Positions 25,297-34,585 are shown, numbered from the stretch's first letter. The stretch is DNA of 49,697 nucleotides from an uncultured Prevotellaceae bacterium (GCA_902801155.1 CADCHG010000012.1:1-49697); one strand, 5' to 3'. A program made the numbers and translations. Notes: generated by a model from the letters alone, not told the origin.

Positions 25297-26511
25297 CTAC
25301 AAATGTTCCTTGAAAAATTCCAAGGCGTGTTTCTGAACAGGTTTTCCGAAAATATGAGGAATATCCCACATCTCCGTCTGAAGATTATTAACGGCTCCCT
25401 GACTATCCCATACACTATGCATGATTCTAAATGCCCTGTTTGCGCCATTGATTGGGAAGAGCTTGTCTTTCGTACCACTTATGAAAAGCATAGGCTTGGG
25501 ACACGCAATACTGGCAATATGCGGGTAGTCCATCCAACGGCGAAGTCCCGGGAAGCAGTTGGCAAAACCGCCATTTTCCGTGCGTGAATACTTGAATGAC
25601 ATCTGCTCCTGAGTCGTTATCATCCAGCAAACGGAAACAGCAGTCTTTATTCTATCACTAAGGGCAGCAAGCATCCAAGAACGATATCCTCCCATAGAGA
25701 ATCCCACACAGCCTATTCTATTTGGATCAACATAAGGAAGAGTGGCGATATAATCGGTACATGCAATATCATCGTAGGTCATATAGGCAGAAAGGTCTAT
25801 ACCGTACATCATCATATTTCCGCATATCATATCAAACTTGCTGCGAAGAGCCCCTTCCTTCTGTCCTCTTTCTCCCCATAAAGGAGCATCGGAACTAAAG
25901 ACAACATAACCCTTTTGGGCGAGATAGTCACCCAGAAACTGACCTTCATACAAATCCTCAACCCATTTCTCTGCATCCTCAAGCACCACACTATCCTCAA
26001 GAGCCACAGGATTGCCACACGCAAGTGAATCAGGATCTGGCTCAAACGGACGAATCATCTTCTCCTTGCCAATAAAAAGATGTCCTCCATGATCGTGAAG
26101 GCAATTTATAGCAGGAAAAGGTCCCTTTCCGTCAGGAATAAGAATAATGGCAGGAACAGTATAATAGCGCGACAGTCTAATTTCTATCTGACGGGCCTTA
26201 TACCCTTCTCTCTGTTCCTCACGAATGACAGTAACACCGAAATCTCCGGGGGGAGGAGGAGGCATGAGCATACAGTCAAACACCTTTTGTCGAGCAGCCT
26301 TCCTCCACTCGTCAAAGTCGGTAATATCACTATTTCCCCATGCAAGAGGATATTTCAGATCCTCAAGCAAACTATCGGCATAGACAGGAAGATTGCGCAT
26401 AAACTCGTATTTCTGACGGGTAGGCACACTATACATTTTATCTCCAGGATATTTCTGTGCAATACCTGGAAGAGATAGCAGTAATGATATGACAATCAGA
26501 GAAATCCGCAT
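25297..26511 (-). CDS. Exported alpha/beta-hydrolase (dienelactone hydrolase/acetyl-xylan esterase-like)
   Basis: A 404-residue protein from the ATG at 26511. An upstream in-frame ATG (26544) precedes the -7 element at 26538-26531 and so cannot be used from that promoter. Signal peptide: MRISLIVISLLLSLPGIAQ. The fold shows an oxyanion region INCLHDHGGH, the nucleophile elbow GFSMGG (S272), the acid in ISGTKDKLFP (D349) and the histidine in DIPHIFG (H386). Proteins like this hydrolyse acyl esters, often acetyl groups on plant polysaccharides. A role in xylan deacetylation is possible in this organism but is not shown by its neighbours. Monocistronic. Confidence 0.8.
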   Translation of the reverse strand: MRISLIVISLLLSLPGIAQKYPGDKMYSVPTRQKYEFMRNLPVYADSLLEDLKYPLAWGNSDITDFDEWRKAARQKVFDCMLMPPPPPGDFGVTVIREEQREGYKARQIEIRLSRYYTVPAIILIPDGKGPFPAINCLHDHGGHLFIGKEKMIRPFEPDPDSLACGNPVALEDSVVLEDAEKWVEDLYEGQFLGDYLAQKGYVVFSSDAPLWGERGQKEGALRSKFDMICGNMMMYGIDLSAYMTYDDIACTDYIATLPYVDPNRIGCVGFSMGGYRSWMLAALSDRIKTAVSVCWMITTQEQMSFKYSRTENGGFANCFPGLRRWMDYPHIASIACPKPMLFISGTKDKLFPINGANRAFRIMHSVWDSQGAVNNLQTEMWDIPHIFGKPVQKHALEFFKEHL

Positions 26512-26530
26512 ATTATGTCTTTGTTTTATG

Positions 26531-26538
26531 CAAAAGTA
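26531..26538 (-). promoter_or_regulatory. -7 element of the exported hydrolase gene
   Basis: TACTTTTG on the minus strand, with the predicted start about 15 bases before the ATG at 26511. It decides between the two in-frame start codons. Confidence 0.55.
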
Positions 26539-26701
26539 GCTCAAAATACTGGAATTACGACTATTACCTGCATATTTTAGGGAATATTAACTATATCCAC
26601 GTCACAATTATTCGTTCTCATACGTTATTATATAGGGATTATATGCAAAATTGTCAAACAACACAAAATATAGGTCTAAACAATAAATTAAAGAAATAAT
26701 A

Positions 26702-27259
26702 ATGAAGAAAATCTTTATCTCTCTCGCTTGTGCAGTAATATGCTGTGCTTGTGATGCTCGTCACAACAACTCTGTAACTGACGAGCAGAAGGACGTCCAG
26801 ACAGAGGCTGTGTCTGAAGCAAACAACGATCAGGAAGGTATTGCCGAAGGCCAAATGGCACCAGATTTCACTCTCAAAGATATCGATGGCAAGTCATTGT
26901 CCCTGTCAAGTCTGAGGGGAAAGTATGTTATCATCGATTTCTGGGGTACATGGTGCATCTGGTGCGTAAGAGGTATGCCAAAGATGAAGGAATACTACAA
27001 TAAATACTCCGATAAAATGGAGATTTTAGGCGTGGATTGCAATGATCCTGAGAAGAAATGGAAGGATGCAGTAAAAGAACTTGATTTGCCTTGGAAGCAC
27101 GTCTATAACCCAAAGAAATCAGTGGATATCCTGAAGAGTTACCAGATTCAGGGATTCCCTACAAAGGTTCTCGTTAATCCAGAGGGAAAGATTGCCAAGT
27201 ATGTAGTAGGAGAAGACCCTAACTTCTACCTATATCTTGATCAGTTGCTTGGAAAGTAA
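26702..27259 (+). CDS. TlpA/ResA-like thioredoxin-fold lipoprotein
   Basis: 185 residues. The N-terminus MKKIFISLACAVICCACD looks like a lipoprotein signal with C17 as the probable lipidated cysteine, followed by a charged linker (18-48). The AhpC/Redoxin domain (about 49-185) begins GQMAPDFTLKDIDG and has the redox site WGTWCIWC (C85, C88) and the cis-proline GFPT (P153). Periplasmic proteins of this type reduce disulfides, for example in cytochrome c maturation or general thiol repair. The -CIWC- sequence differs from the usual CxPC. It stands alone; no clear promoter consensus was found upstream. Confidence 0.88.
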   Translation: MKKIFISLACAVICCACDARHNNSVTDEQKDVQTEAVSEANNDQEGIAEGQMAPDFTLKDIDGKSLSLSSLRGKYVIIDFWGTWCIWCVRGMPKMKEYYNKYSDKMEILGVDCNDPEKKWKDAVKELDLPWKHVYNPKKSVDILKSYQIQGFPTKVLVNPEGKIAKYVVGEDPNFYLYLDQLLGK

Positions 27260-27297
27260 AAAAAAACGATTACGCAGGGAGACTTTCTGAAAAAAAC

Positions 27298-27453
27298 TGA
27301 AAGCAAATTAGGAGTAGATTAAATCAGTAAAATTATACATGTAGCATTTGCTGCTTGGAAATCTTCATTACTGTAATTTCCAGAGGATTTACTGATTTAA
27401 TTTACTCCTAATACTTTCTAATACAACAGCTACTTGCTGTTAATTTGCTTTCA
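27298..27453. terminator. Branched inverted-repeat structure between convergent genes
   Basis: An outer 13-bp stem (27298-27310 with 27441-27453) encloses a 24-bp stem with one mismatch (27308-27331 with 27388-27411; the two overlap slightly on the left arm). Two small hairpins, TGGAAAT/ATTTCCA (27356-27382) and AACAGC/GCTGTT (27425-27440), lie within it. It fills the gap between the TlpA-like gene and the M13 peptidase gene and could end both transcripts. Confidence 0.6.
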
Positions 27454-27457
27454 TTTC

Positions 27458-29467
27458 CTACCAGATATGTGCTCTCATCTTCTTAGGTACGAAGAGCTTT
27501 CCTTTCTTGATATTGAAGGCTGTGTACCACTCGTCAATCATTGGAAGTGCGCCATTTACTCGGGCGAACTCTGGTGAGTGCGGATCAATGGTGATGAGCA
27601 TCTCCTGATACTCTGGACGACTTGTACCTGCCCATACGCGAGCCCAGCCAAGGAAGAAGCGCTGATCTGCGGTGAAACCGTCGATAACAGCGGTATTACC
27701 TGTATTACGCATAGCACGAAGAGCGATATTCAAACCACCATTATCTCCGATGTTTTCGCCAAGAGTGAGCTTTCCGTTCACCTTCTTTCCGTTGACAACC
27801 TCTATGTTAGAGAAATGATCAACAAGGACCTGTGTGCGCTGGTCGAAGTTCTTCTTGTCCTGCTCCGTCCACCAGTTGCGCTGATTACCAGTCTTGTCAA
27901 ACTGACTTCCCTGATCGTCAAATCCGTGTGACATCTCATGACCGATAACACCGCCAATAGCACCGTAATTCAATGCATCGTCAGCCTCCGGGTCAAAGAA
28001 AGGAGGCTGGAGAATACCTGCAGGGAAACATATCTCATTGCTCGTAGGGTTGTAATAGGCATTGATGGTTTGAGGAGTCATAAACCATTCTGACTTGTCA
28101 ACAGGCTTGTTCACTTTCTTGCGAAGGTTATCAAGAAGGAAAAACTCACTCACATTGTCAAGATTCTCAGTAAGACTGAGAGTGTCAGAAATCTCAAGAT
28201 TGGTGAAGTCTTTCCACTTGTCAGGATATCCTATCTTCACGATGAAGTTCTCAAGTTTGTCCTTTGCCTGTGCCTTTGTCTCTGCACTCATCCATGTAGC
28301 CTCATCTATACGCTGTGAGAGGGCTGTCTGGAGGTTATGCACAAGCTGGAGCATACGGTTCTTTGAGCTTTCAGGGAAATACTTCTCGCAGTACATCTTG
28401 CCTATAGGCTCACCCATTACTGAGTTCACAAGATTTGTTGCACGCTTCCACATTGGGTCGTCCTGTTGCTGTCCGCTGATCACCTTGCGGAAAGTAAACT
28501 GAACCTTGCGGAAATCAGCAGAGAGAAGCCCTGCAGCGTGACTTATCACGTTAAGTTCTGCATAGCTCTTGAGGTCTTCAAGAGGGGTATCAGCATATAT
28601 CTTCTCTACCTCATGGATAGGCTCTGGCTGACCAACATCCACATAGTCGAAGGCAGGAAAACCTGATATCCAGAAGACTGTTGTCCAGTCAATGCCAGGG
28701 AAATCACGCACCAGCTCCTGGAATGACATCTTATGATAGTTAGCATTAATATCACGAAGTTTCACCTGACTATACCAAGGCTCTGCAAGACGCTTCTCAA
28801 TGGCATAGACAGCATCCATCTTCTTCTGTGCAGTGGCCTCATCATAGCCTACGAGCATGAAAAACGACTTGCCACACTGTTTGTATGCCTCGCGGATAGC
28901 CGTTGTCTGAGGGTCGTCATTGAAATAATAGTCACGAGTGCCAAGTCCGAGACCTGCCTGACCTATAGAGACAATGTTCATATCTGCCTGACGCATATCT
29001 GCACCTACGCCAAGACCGAGCATCAGCGTGCTTCCGCCTTTACGGTCGATGTCTGAACATACACGCACATACTCCTTGCGATCCTTGATGGCACGAACAC
29101 GCTCAAGGAGCGGTTTAATAGGCTCATAGCCCTTCTTGTCACGACCTACAGAATCCATCATCTGATTGTAGAGAGTGCCTATCTTTTGACCAAGAGAACC
29201 CTTTTCCTGAGGATTGTTGGCAAACTGAAGGATAAGTTCATTGATTTGCTTCTGGTTAAGTTCATAAAGATCAACGAAAGAGCCGTTACTCGTCTGATCC
29301 GGACGAAGTGGATTGTTCTTGATGAATGTACCTGTGGCATACTCCACAAAGTCATCACCGGGATTCACGCTAAGATTCATGTTAGCGCGATCATAGCCTT
29401 TACCCGTTTGGGCTCTTGCTCCTACGAAAGAACATGCAAGAACAAGCAAGATAAATGATTTCTTCAT
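27458..29467 (-). CDS. pepO: M13 family zinc metallopeptidase (PepO/neprilysin-like)
   Basis: A 669-residue exported protease; signal peptide MKKSFILLVLACSFVGARAQ. The N-terminal M13 domain (about 30-420) is followed by the catalytic domain (about 460-669) with the zinc motif HEMSH (H510, E511, H514) and the third ligand in GENIGDNGG (E571). The C-terminus has PKKMRAHIW, a variant of the usual CxVW-type ending. Length matches bacterial M13 endopeptidases, which cleave small peptides up to about 40 residues. Probably periplasmic or surface located. Monocistronic; no clear -7 consensus was seen directly upstream. Confidence 0.93.
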   Translation of the reverse strand: MKKSFILLVLACSFVGARAQTGKGYDRANMNLSVNPGDDFVEYATGTFIKNNPLRPDQTSNGSFVDLYELNQKQINELILQFANNPQEKGSLGQKIGTLYNQMMDSVGRDKKGYEPIKPLLERVRAIKDRKEYVRVCSDIDRKGGSTLMLGLGVGADMRQADMNIVSIGQAGLGLGTRDYYFNDDPQTTAIREAYKQCGKSFFMLVGYDEATAQKKMDAVYAIEKRLAEPWYSQVKLRDINANYHKMSFQELVRDFPGIDWTTVFWISGFPAFDYVDVGQPEPIHEVEKIYADTPLEDLKSYAELNVISHAAGLLSADFRKVQFTFRKVISGQQQDDPMWKRATNLVNSVMGEPIGKMYCEKYFPESSKNRMLQLVHNLQTALSQRIDEATWMSAETKAQAKDKLENFIVKIGYPDKWKDFTNLEISDTLSLTENLDNVSEFFLLDNLRKKVNKPVDKSEWFMTPQTINAYYNPTSNEICFPAGILQPPFFDPEADDALNYGAIGGVIGHEMSHGFDDQGSQFDKTGNQRNWWTEQDKKNFDQRTQVLVDHFSNIEVVNGKKVNGKLTLGENIGDNGGLNIALRAMRNTGNTAVIDGFTADQRFFLGWARVWAGTSRPEYQEMLITIDPHSPEFARVNGALPMIDEWYTAFNIKKGKLFVPKKMRAHIW

Positions 29468-29648
29468 TTTTATTAGTATTTTTTCGATATGATAACGACT
29501 TTATTGATATATTTATTACATTTGACGCATTAATATTCATTCTTATTACAAGAAAACCAAGAAACGTTTGCCGTTTTTTTACAATATACACATAATTAGG
29601 CAGATACGCGACAAGTTTATGAAATTGCAATTACACTAATTTCCTTAT

Positions 29649-30298
29649 TGTTACCTGTTACTTGTTATGGTCGTGATTTTCGCTTGCCGTGCCTTCGCTC
29701 TGGCTTCGTTCTGCCTTCGCTCTGGCTTCGCTCTTGAGACTATAGGATGAACGGACCTATAACGGATTTACAACGGACCTATAACGGACCTGCATTGGAG
29801 GGAGTTGGAAGTTCTCGCAGAATATCATTGAAGCCTGTATTAATTTTGGAGATGGGGTTTGGAATGGTTTTCACGTCTTTTTTGAAGGATAATAAGCATT
29901 TTGTGATTGCTATTGAAAATAACGGAATTATTGTTACCGGAGCATTTTTTCGCGTTTTTCAAGCATGCCGAATAAGGAGAATCAGCCTTGATTTAATGCT
30001 TGTTGTTATGCTATTGAGACTATCTGCCGCCTACATTCTGCCCTCTGATTTATACATAACAGCCTCATTATCTTTATCTTAGTCTTTATCAAGCTATGAT
30101 GAAACCTCGCTCAACAGACAAGCAAAATCCCGGTCAGTAACAAGTAACAGGTAACAATAAGGATTTTAGTGCATGGCCAAAAATTTTACTAAATATTTCT
30201 AAGGAGTTTATATACCTTATTATATAAAGAAATAAAAATATAGGCAGCAGTTTTACACTATTTTTCTTATTGTTACCTGTTACCCGTTACCTGTTATC
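29649..30298. repeat. Composite non-coding repeat element, copy B
   Basis: Same order as copy A at 13544-14130: heptamers TGTTACC (29649-29669), four 11-bp units of the type TGCCTTCGCTC (29690-29733), four units of the type AACGGACCTAT (29750-29793), a conserved middle with an extra insert of about 60 bases near 29885-29945, inverted heptamers (30136-30156), the conserved AT-rich block and direct heptamers (30271-30298). The open frames inside the two copies are not the same frame or length, so it is non-coding. It lies between the M13 peptidase and the FeoB operon. Confidence 0.75.
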
Positions 30299-30399
30299 AA
30301 CACACGCGATTACCATGAAATATACAGAGACGTACATTTTGATTTTTCAAAATCGTATAATTAAAGTGAAAAGGCTATTAGGAATCAGGAAAAGACAGG

Positions 30400-30567
30400 T
30401 TAGCGAATCCCACAGCCGTTACAGTTTCCGCAGTTGCATTTCTTGCCGTTACCATCGCCTGTGTCGCAACAACTCTTCTTGCCATGATTTCCACGGAAAT
30501 AAGAGCGTGCAACCATGACAAAGGCAATTATAACGACTGACAAAAGAATGATACTGACGAGGTTCAT
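30400..30567 (-). CDS. FeoB-associated Cys-rich membrane protein
   Basis: 55 residues beginning MNLVSIILLSVVIIAFVMVA (one membrane helix), then a basic stretch (RSYFRGNHGKK) and a Cys-rich tail with SCCDTGDGNGKKCNCGNCNG and a final CG. This is the pattern of the small FeoB-associated family. It lies 158 bases downstream of feoB on the same strand, separated by a heptamer-array inverted repeat. The family is thought to help ferrous iron uptake, possibly in place of FeoC; the cysteines may bind iron or a cluster. Confidence 0.8.
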   Translation of the reverse strand: MNLVSIILLSVVIIAFVMVARSYFRGNHGKKSCCDTGDGNGKKCNCGNCNGCGIR

Positions 30568-30574
30568 TTTACTG

Positions 30575-30720
30575 AGTGAAAAGTGAAAAGTGAAGAGTAA
30601 AGAATTTTAGTTACATTTGAAATGTGAATAGAATTCTATTAGTCGCTTAAACTATTACAACTGACATGTCTTGGGCGTTTAGCTGACTAATTCAAATTCT
30701 TCATTCCTAACTCTTCACTA
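30575..30720. repeat. Inverted heptamer array (AGTGAAG type)
   Basis: The left arm (30575-30613) reads as heptamers such as GTGAAAA, GTGAAAA and GTGAAGA. The right arm (30689-30720) carries the complement (CTTCATT, CTCTTCAC). It lies between feoB and the Cys-rich protein gene and resembles the arrays at 34024-34122 and 43518-43631. Confidence 0.6.
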
Positions 30721-30725
30721 TTAGT

Positions 30726-33056
30726 TTAAAACATCCAATATGCAAGCAAGGCTACCACATAGGCAATGGCACACTGGCCAAAGACAACGGCAACGGCATA
30801 CTTCTTTCCTATCTCCCTGCGGATTGATGCTATTGCAGCCACACATGGAGTATAGAGAAGACAGAACACGAGCAATGAAACTGCCGATGAAACCGTCAAA
30901 ATCGTGTTTATAGACGTTCCTGCGCCGAAAAGTACGGTGAGAGTACTTACTACACTCTCCTTAGCCATAAAGCCGCCCACAAGCGCCGTACATACGCGCC
31001 AGTCGCCAAATCCGAGTGGGGCAAAGACAGGAGATACGAAATCAGCCACAATGCCAAGGATTGAGTCATCGGCATTCTCCACATGCTGAAGGTGGAAACC
31101 GAACGACTGGAGAAACCATATAACGATTGTCGCCATGAAGATGACGGTAAAGGCACGCTGAAGGAAATCACGGCTCTTCTCCCAAAGGAGCATAAGGGTA
31201 GAACGTGCTGACGGCATTCGGTAATTTGGCAATTCCATGACGAAAGGTACAGGATTACCACGATAGAATGTCTTCTTCAATATGAGTGCCACGACTATTC
31301 CCACGATGATACCGAGAAGGTATAATGCCACCATTACAAGAGCAGCATTATCGGGGAAGAAAGCAGCACAGAAGAATGCGTAGATAGGAAGCTTTGCCGT
31401 GCATGACATGAAAGGCGTAAGCATTATCGTTATCTTACGGTCGCGCATAGAAGGCAACGTGCGGCTTGCCATAACAGAAGGTACGGAACAGCCGAATCCT
31501 ATGAGCAATGGTACGATGGAACGGCCGGAAAGACCGAGTTTACGCAACGGACGATCCATTACAAAGGCTATTCTCGCCATGTAGCCGGAATCCTCAAGCA
31601 TGGAGAGGAAGAAGAACAGGGTGACGATGATTGGCACAAAGCTTGCCACACTACCCACACCGGCATAGACACCGTCGATGATGAGTGAGCGCACAATATC
31701 ATTCACTTCCCACGATTTCATCGCATTGTCTGACATCTCGGTAAACCACTCTATTCCGCTCTCTAACAGCTCTTGGAGGTTTCCGCCTATAATATCGAAG
31801 GTGAGCCAGAAAATAGCCATCATGATGCCTAAAAACGCGGGAATAGCAGTATATTTACCTGTAAGTACAGCGTCTATCTTCTCCGAACGATAGTGTTCCT
31901 TGCTCTTATGAGGATGAGTGACAGACTTCTTGCAGATGTTCTGAATGAAAGAGAATCGCATGTCAGCCATAGCAGCAGCACGGTCAAGTCCTCGCTCCTC
32001 TTCCATCTGACAAAGGATATGCTCAATGGTTTCACGTTCATTCTGCGAAAGCTTGAGTGCATCAATGACGAGTTTATCACCCTCCACAAGCTTTGAAGTG
32101 GCAAAGCGGACAGGGATATCAGCACGCTTGGCATGATCCTCAATCAAGTGCATGATGGCATGAAGACAACGATGCACGGCACCTCCATGCTCTTCTTTTG
32201 AACAGAAATCCTTCACAGCTGGCACCTCCTGATACATGGCGATGTGCATGGCGTGCTCCACAAGTTCGGAGATGCCCTCGCCCTTGGCTGCTGAGATAGG
32301 CACAACCGGAATTCCGAGCATAGACTCCATCTCATTGACATGAACATATCCTCCGTTTCCTTCGAGTTCATCCATCATATTCAGGGCAAGAACCATAGGA
32401 ATGCCGAGTTCCATGAGCTGCATGGAGAGGTAGAGGTTACGCTCTATATTGGTAGAGTCAACGATATTGATGATGCACTTTGGTTTTTCTTCAAGGATGA
32501 ACTTACGGCTTACTACCTCCTCGCTTGTGTAAGGAGAGAGCGAATAGATGCCAGGAAGGTCGGTGACTTCGGTGTTTTTCTGTCCTCGGATAGCTCCGCT
32601 CTTACGGTCAACGGTGACGCCCGGGAAGTTGCCCACATGCTGATTAGCACCCGTAAGCTGATTGAAAAGCGTTGTCTTTCCGCAGTTCTGGTTTCCTGCA
32701 AGGGCGAATGTGAGCATCTCTCCTTCTGGAAGGGGATGGGCATGAGTAGGGTCATGGTATATGCCCGGCTCTCCAATACCCGGGTGATGACCGGAAATAA
32801 GACGTGGCTCTTCTTCTTCATCATCAGCAGGCACATCAAGAGTGATGTCTATCTTATCTGCATCAGCAAGGCGAAGGGTGAGTTCGTAACCGTGAATGGT
32901 GAGCTGCATAGGATCGCCCATAGGGGCATATTTCTTGAGTTTCACAACAGCTCCAGGGATAAGTCCCATGTCAAGGAAATGCTGGCGAAGAGAACCGCTA
33001 CCACCTACTGTTGTAACGGTTGCCGATTGTCCGATATGAAGTTCTTTTAGTGTCAT
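30726..33056 (-). CDS. feoB: Ferrous iron transporter with N-terminal FeoA domain fused to FeoB
   Basis: A 776-residue fusion. The FeoA-like SH3 domain (about 1-75; MTLKELHIGQSATV, LRQHFLDMGLIPGA) is joined by an acidic linker (PADDEEEEPR) to the FeoB GTPase (about 115-280). The GTPase shows G1 GNQNCGKTTLFN, G2 PGVTVD, G3 DLPG and G4 NMMD. The rest is the membrane domain with Gate motifs and about eight or more helices. It imports Fe(II) across the inner membrane. The ATG at 33065 lies inside the -7 element, so the start is 33056, making the transcript nearly leaderless. Fusion of FeoA to FeoB is usual in Bacteroidales. It is cotranscribed with the Cys-rich protein gene downstream. Confidence 0.95.
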   Translation of the reverse strand: MTLKELHIGQSATVTTVGGSGSLRQHFLDMGLIPGAVVKLKKYAPMGDPMQLTIHGYELTLRLADADKIDITLDVPADDEEEEPRLISGHHPGIGEPGIYHDPTHAHPLPEGEMLTFALAGNQNCGKTTLFNQLTGANQHVGNFPGVTVDRKSGAIRGQKNTEVTDLPGIYSLSPYTSEEVVSRKFILEEKPKCIINIVDSTNIERNLYLSMQLMELGIPMVLALNMMDELEGNGGYVHVNEMESMLGIPVVPISAAKGEGISELVEHAMHIAMYQEVPAVKDFCSKEEHGGAVHRCLHAIMHLIEDHAKRADIPVRFATSKLVEGDKLVIDALKLSQNERETIEHILCQMEEERGLDRAAAMADMRFSFIQNICKKSVTHPHKSKEHYRSEKIDAVLTGKYTAIPAFLGIMMAIFWLTFDIIGGNLQELLESGIEWFTEMSDNAMKSWEVNDIVRSLIIDGVYAGVGSVASFVPIIVTLFFFLSMLEDSGYMARIAFVMDRPLRKLGLSGRSIVPLLIGFGCSVPSVMASRTLPSMRDRKITIMLTPFMSCTAKLPIYAFFCAAFFPDNAALVMVALYLLGIIVGIVVALILKKTFYRGNPVPFVMELPNYRMPSARSTLMLLWEKSRDFLQRAFTVIFMATIVIWFLQSFGFHLQHVENADDSILGIVADFVSPVFAPLGFGDWRVCTALVGGFMAKESVVSTLTVLFGAGTSINTILTVSSAVSLLVFCLLYTPCVAAIASIRREIGKKYAVAVVFGQCAIAYVVALLAYWMF

Positions 33057-33062
33057 TGAATG

Positions 33063-33092
33063 CAAAATTACTAAAAATCAGCTTATTTTCAA
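33063..33092 (-). promoter_or_regulatory. feoB promoter, probably leaderless
   Basis: On the minus strand: TTG (33092-33090), a 19-bp spacer and TAATTTTG (33070-33063), with the ATG at 33056. Six bases separate the -7 element from the start codon. Confidence 0.6.
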
Positions 33093-33173
33093 TAAGAGGG
33101 TATGAAATATTGGCAGATAAGTGGAAAAAATACCTACAAATGATGATAAAAACATAAAAAAACGTACTTAAAC

Positions 33174-33204
33174 TTTGACATTCGCCGTTTTATTCGTATT
33201 TTTG
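33174..33204 (+). promoter_or_regulatory. Promoter of the Cys/Lys-rich exported peptide gene
   Basis: TTTG (33174-33177), a 19-bp spacer and TATTTTTG (33197-33204). The predicted start is about 21 bases before the ATG at 33230. It is divergent from the feoB promoter with about 80 bp between them. Confidence 0.65.
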
Positions 33205-33229
33205 CAGATGAAATATAATTTAAACAAAA

Positions 33230-33478
33230 ATGAAGAAAACATTAATACTCGGCCTTATAGCCATGATGGCTTTAGTGGCTAATGCACAGGATCAGAAGAA
33301 ATGCGCGTGCGACAGCAAGTGTAAGACAGAGAAGTGCGACAAGAAATGTTGTGACAAAAAATGCTGCGACAAGGCTAATAAGTGCGAAAAAAAGGCGTGC
33401 TGCAACAAAGACAAGAAATCTTGTGACAAAGGCAAAAAGACCGATGGTCAAACTGGTGCTACAAAGCAGAATGGATAA
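33230..33478 (+). CDS. Exported Cys/Lys-rich metallothionein-like peptide
   Basis: An 82-residue protein with a clear signal peptide (MKKTLILGLIAMMALVANAQ). The mature 62 residues hold 12 cysteines spaced mostly as CDKKCC repeats among lysines (KCDKKCCDKKCCDK, CEKKACCNK), with no hydrophobic core. This could bind metal in the periplasm or be a disulfide-rich or surface peptide. I know no named family with certainty. It is divergent from feoB, which makes a metal-related role attractive, but that is inference. A MaoC-type gene follows on the same strand after 40 bases. Confidence 0.7.
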   Translation: MKKTLILGLIAMMALVANAQDQKKCACDSKCKTEKCDKKCCDKKCCDKANKCEKKACCNKDKKSCDKGKKTDGQTGATKQNG

Positions 33479-33518
33479 AAGTTGAATAGTTCAAAAGATA
33501 AAAGAATAAACACAGAAA

Positions 33519-33986
33519 ATGGAAAAACTTATCATCAACAGCTTCGAGGAATTCGCTTCATACGAAGGAAAGGAACTCGGTACTTCTGACTATGTAGAAC
33601 TTACTCAGGAACGTATCAACCTGTTTGCTGACGCTACTCTCGACCATCAGTGGATTCACGTTGACACAGAGCGTGCAAAGACAGAAAGCCAGTTTGGCAC
33701 AACTATCGCTCATGGTTATCTCACACTCTCTGTTCTCCCTCACCTATGGGAGCAGATTGTTGACGTAAGAAACGTGAAAATGCTCGTAAACTACGGTATT
33801 GACAAGATGAAATTTGGTCAGCCAGTTCTCTCTGGTCAGAGCATCAACCTCACTACAAAGCTTCAGAGCATACAGAACCTTCGTGGTGCTGTTAAGACCG
33901 AGGTTAAGTTCACTATGAACGTAAAGGAAACAGGCAAAAAGGCTCTCGAGGGCATAGCTATCTTCATCTACTATTTCAATAACTAA
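33519..33986 (+). CDS. MaoC-like (R)-specific enoyl-CoA hydratase
   Basis: A 155-residue hot-dog fold protein. The hydratase signature is ATLDHQWIHVDTERA (catalytic D42 and H47 expected), followed by FGTTIAHGYLTLSVLP. Members hydrate trans-2-enoyl-CoA to (R)-3-hydroxyacyl-CoA. Length and motif match single-domain MaoC proteins. It follows the Cys-rich peptide gene by 40 bases without a clear promoter of its own, so it may share that transcript. A GC-rich palindrome (AGCCCCCCAAGGGGG type) lies just after the stop. Confidence 0.9.
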   Translation: MEKLIINSFEEFASYEGKELGTSDYVELTQERINLFADATLDHQWIHVDTERAKTESQFGTTIAHGYLTLSVLPHLWEQIVDVRNVKMLVNYGIDKMKFGQPVLSGQSINLTTKLQSIQNLRGAVKTEVKFTMNVKETGKKALEGIAIFIYYFNN

Positions 33987-34023
33987 AAGCCCCCAGCCCC
34001 CCAAGGGGGAGCCTTGGGAGGAA

Positions 34024-34122
34024 TGAAAAGTTAAGAGTGAAGAATTTAAGTTAGTATGTTGTTTAAGGCTGTTGATTGCCTTTCATAAAAAATAACTCAA
34101 ATTCTTCACTCTTAACTTTTCA
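34024..34122. terminator. Inverted heptamer array between convergent genes
   Basis: 30-bp arms (34024-34053 and 34093-34122) pair with one mismatch. The left arm is built of heptamers (AGTTAAG, AGTGAAG, AATTTAAG). It lies between the MaoC gene (plus) and the anti-sigma ATPase gene (minus) and can form a hairpin in either transcript. Confidence 0.7.
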
Positions 34123-34134
34123 CTATTCACTTTA

Positions 34135-34545
34135 CTAGCTACTCTTTTTCTTCATCACCAACACATTCTCACCTTTCGGAGTACGCTGATAATCCACTTC
34201 GTCCATCATTTGCTGAACAAGGAAAATACCCAATCCACCGATTTGACGTTTCTCTGCAGAAAGGCTAATATCCACATTAGGAGCCTGCGTCAAAGGGTTG
34301 AACGGCTTTCCGTCGTCCCTAAGCACAAAAGTGACAGTATCAGCATCCTTATCAGCATCCAATGTGAATGTATGCTCTCCACCATCAGGATAGGCATACT
34401 GAATGACATTGACTACAGCCTCCTCAAGTACCAGATTCAACTGGAAAGAGAGATTTGAGTCAAGGGCAAACTTATCACATACCTGATTGATGAAATCAGC
34501 TAATAATGGCACTTGCGAGATATCGTTCTTTAAGAGCAACTGCAT
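34135..34545 (-). CDS. Anti-sigma factor-type serine kinase (RsbW/SpoIIAB-like ATPase)
   Basis: A 136-residue GHKL ATPase. The N box is LVLEEAVVNVIQYAYP, G1 is DDGKPFNPL and the G2 region is IGGLGIFLVQQMMD. Relatives bind a sigma factor or other target and phosphorylate a partner STAS protein. It lies 40 bases downstream of a STAS gene, forming a partner-switching pair. No sigma factor or PP2C phosphatase is adjacent, so the output must be encoded elsewhere or be something other than a sigma factor. Confidence 0.88.
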   Translation of the reverse strand: MQLLLKNDISQVPLLADFINQVCDKFALDSNLSFQLNLVLEEAVVNVIQYAYPDGGEHTFTLDADKDADTVTFVLRDDGKPFNPLTQAPNVDISLSAEKRQIGGLGIFLVQQMMDEVDYQRTPKGENVLVMKKKSS

Positions 34546-34585
34546 AACTCCTTAGATATTAAAACGCCAATATGAACGGGGATGT

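Noticed and set aside
29747-30082. 111-residue open frame in element B
   Set aside because: Starts inside the AACGGACC array, contains the B-specific insert and has no counterpart in copy A in the same frame.
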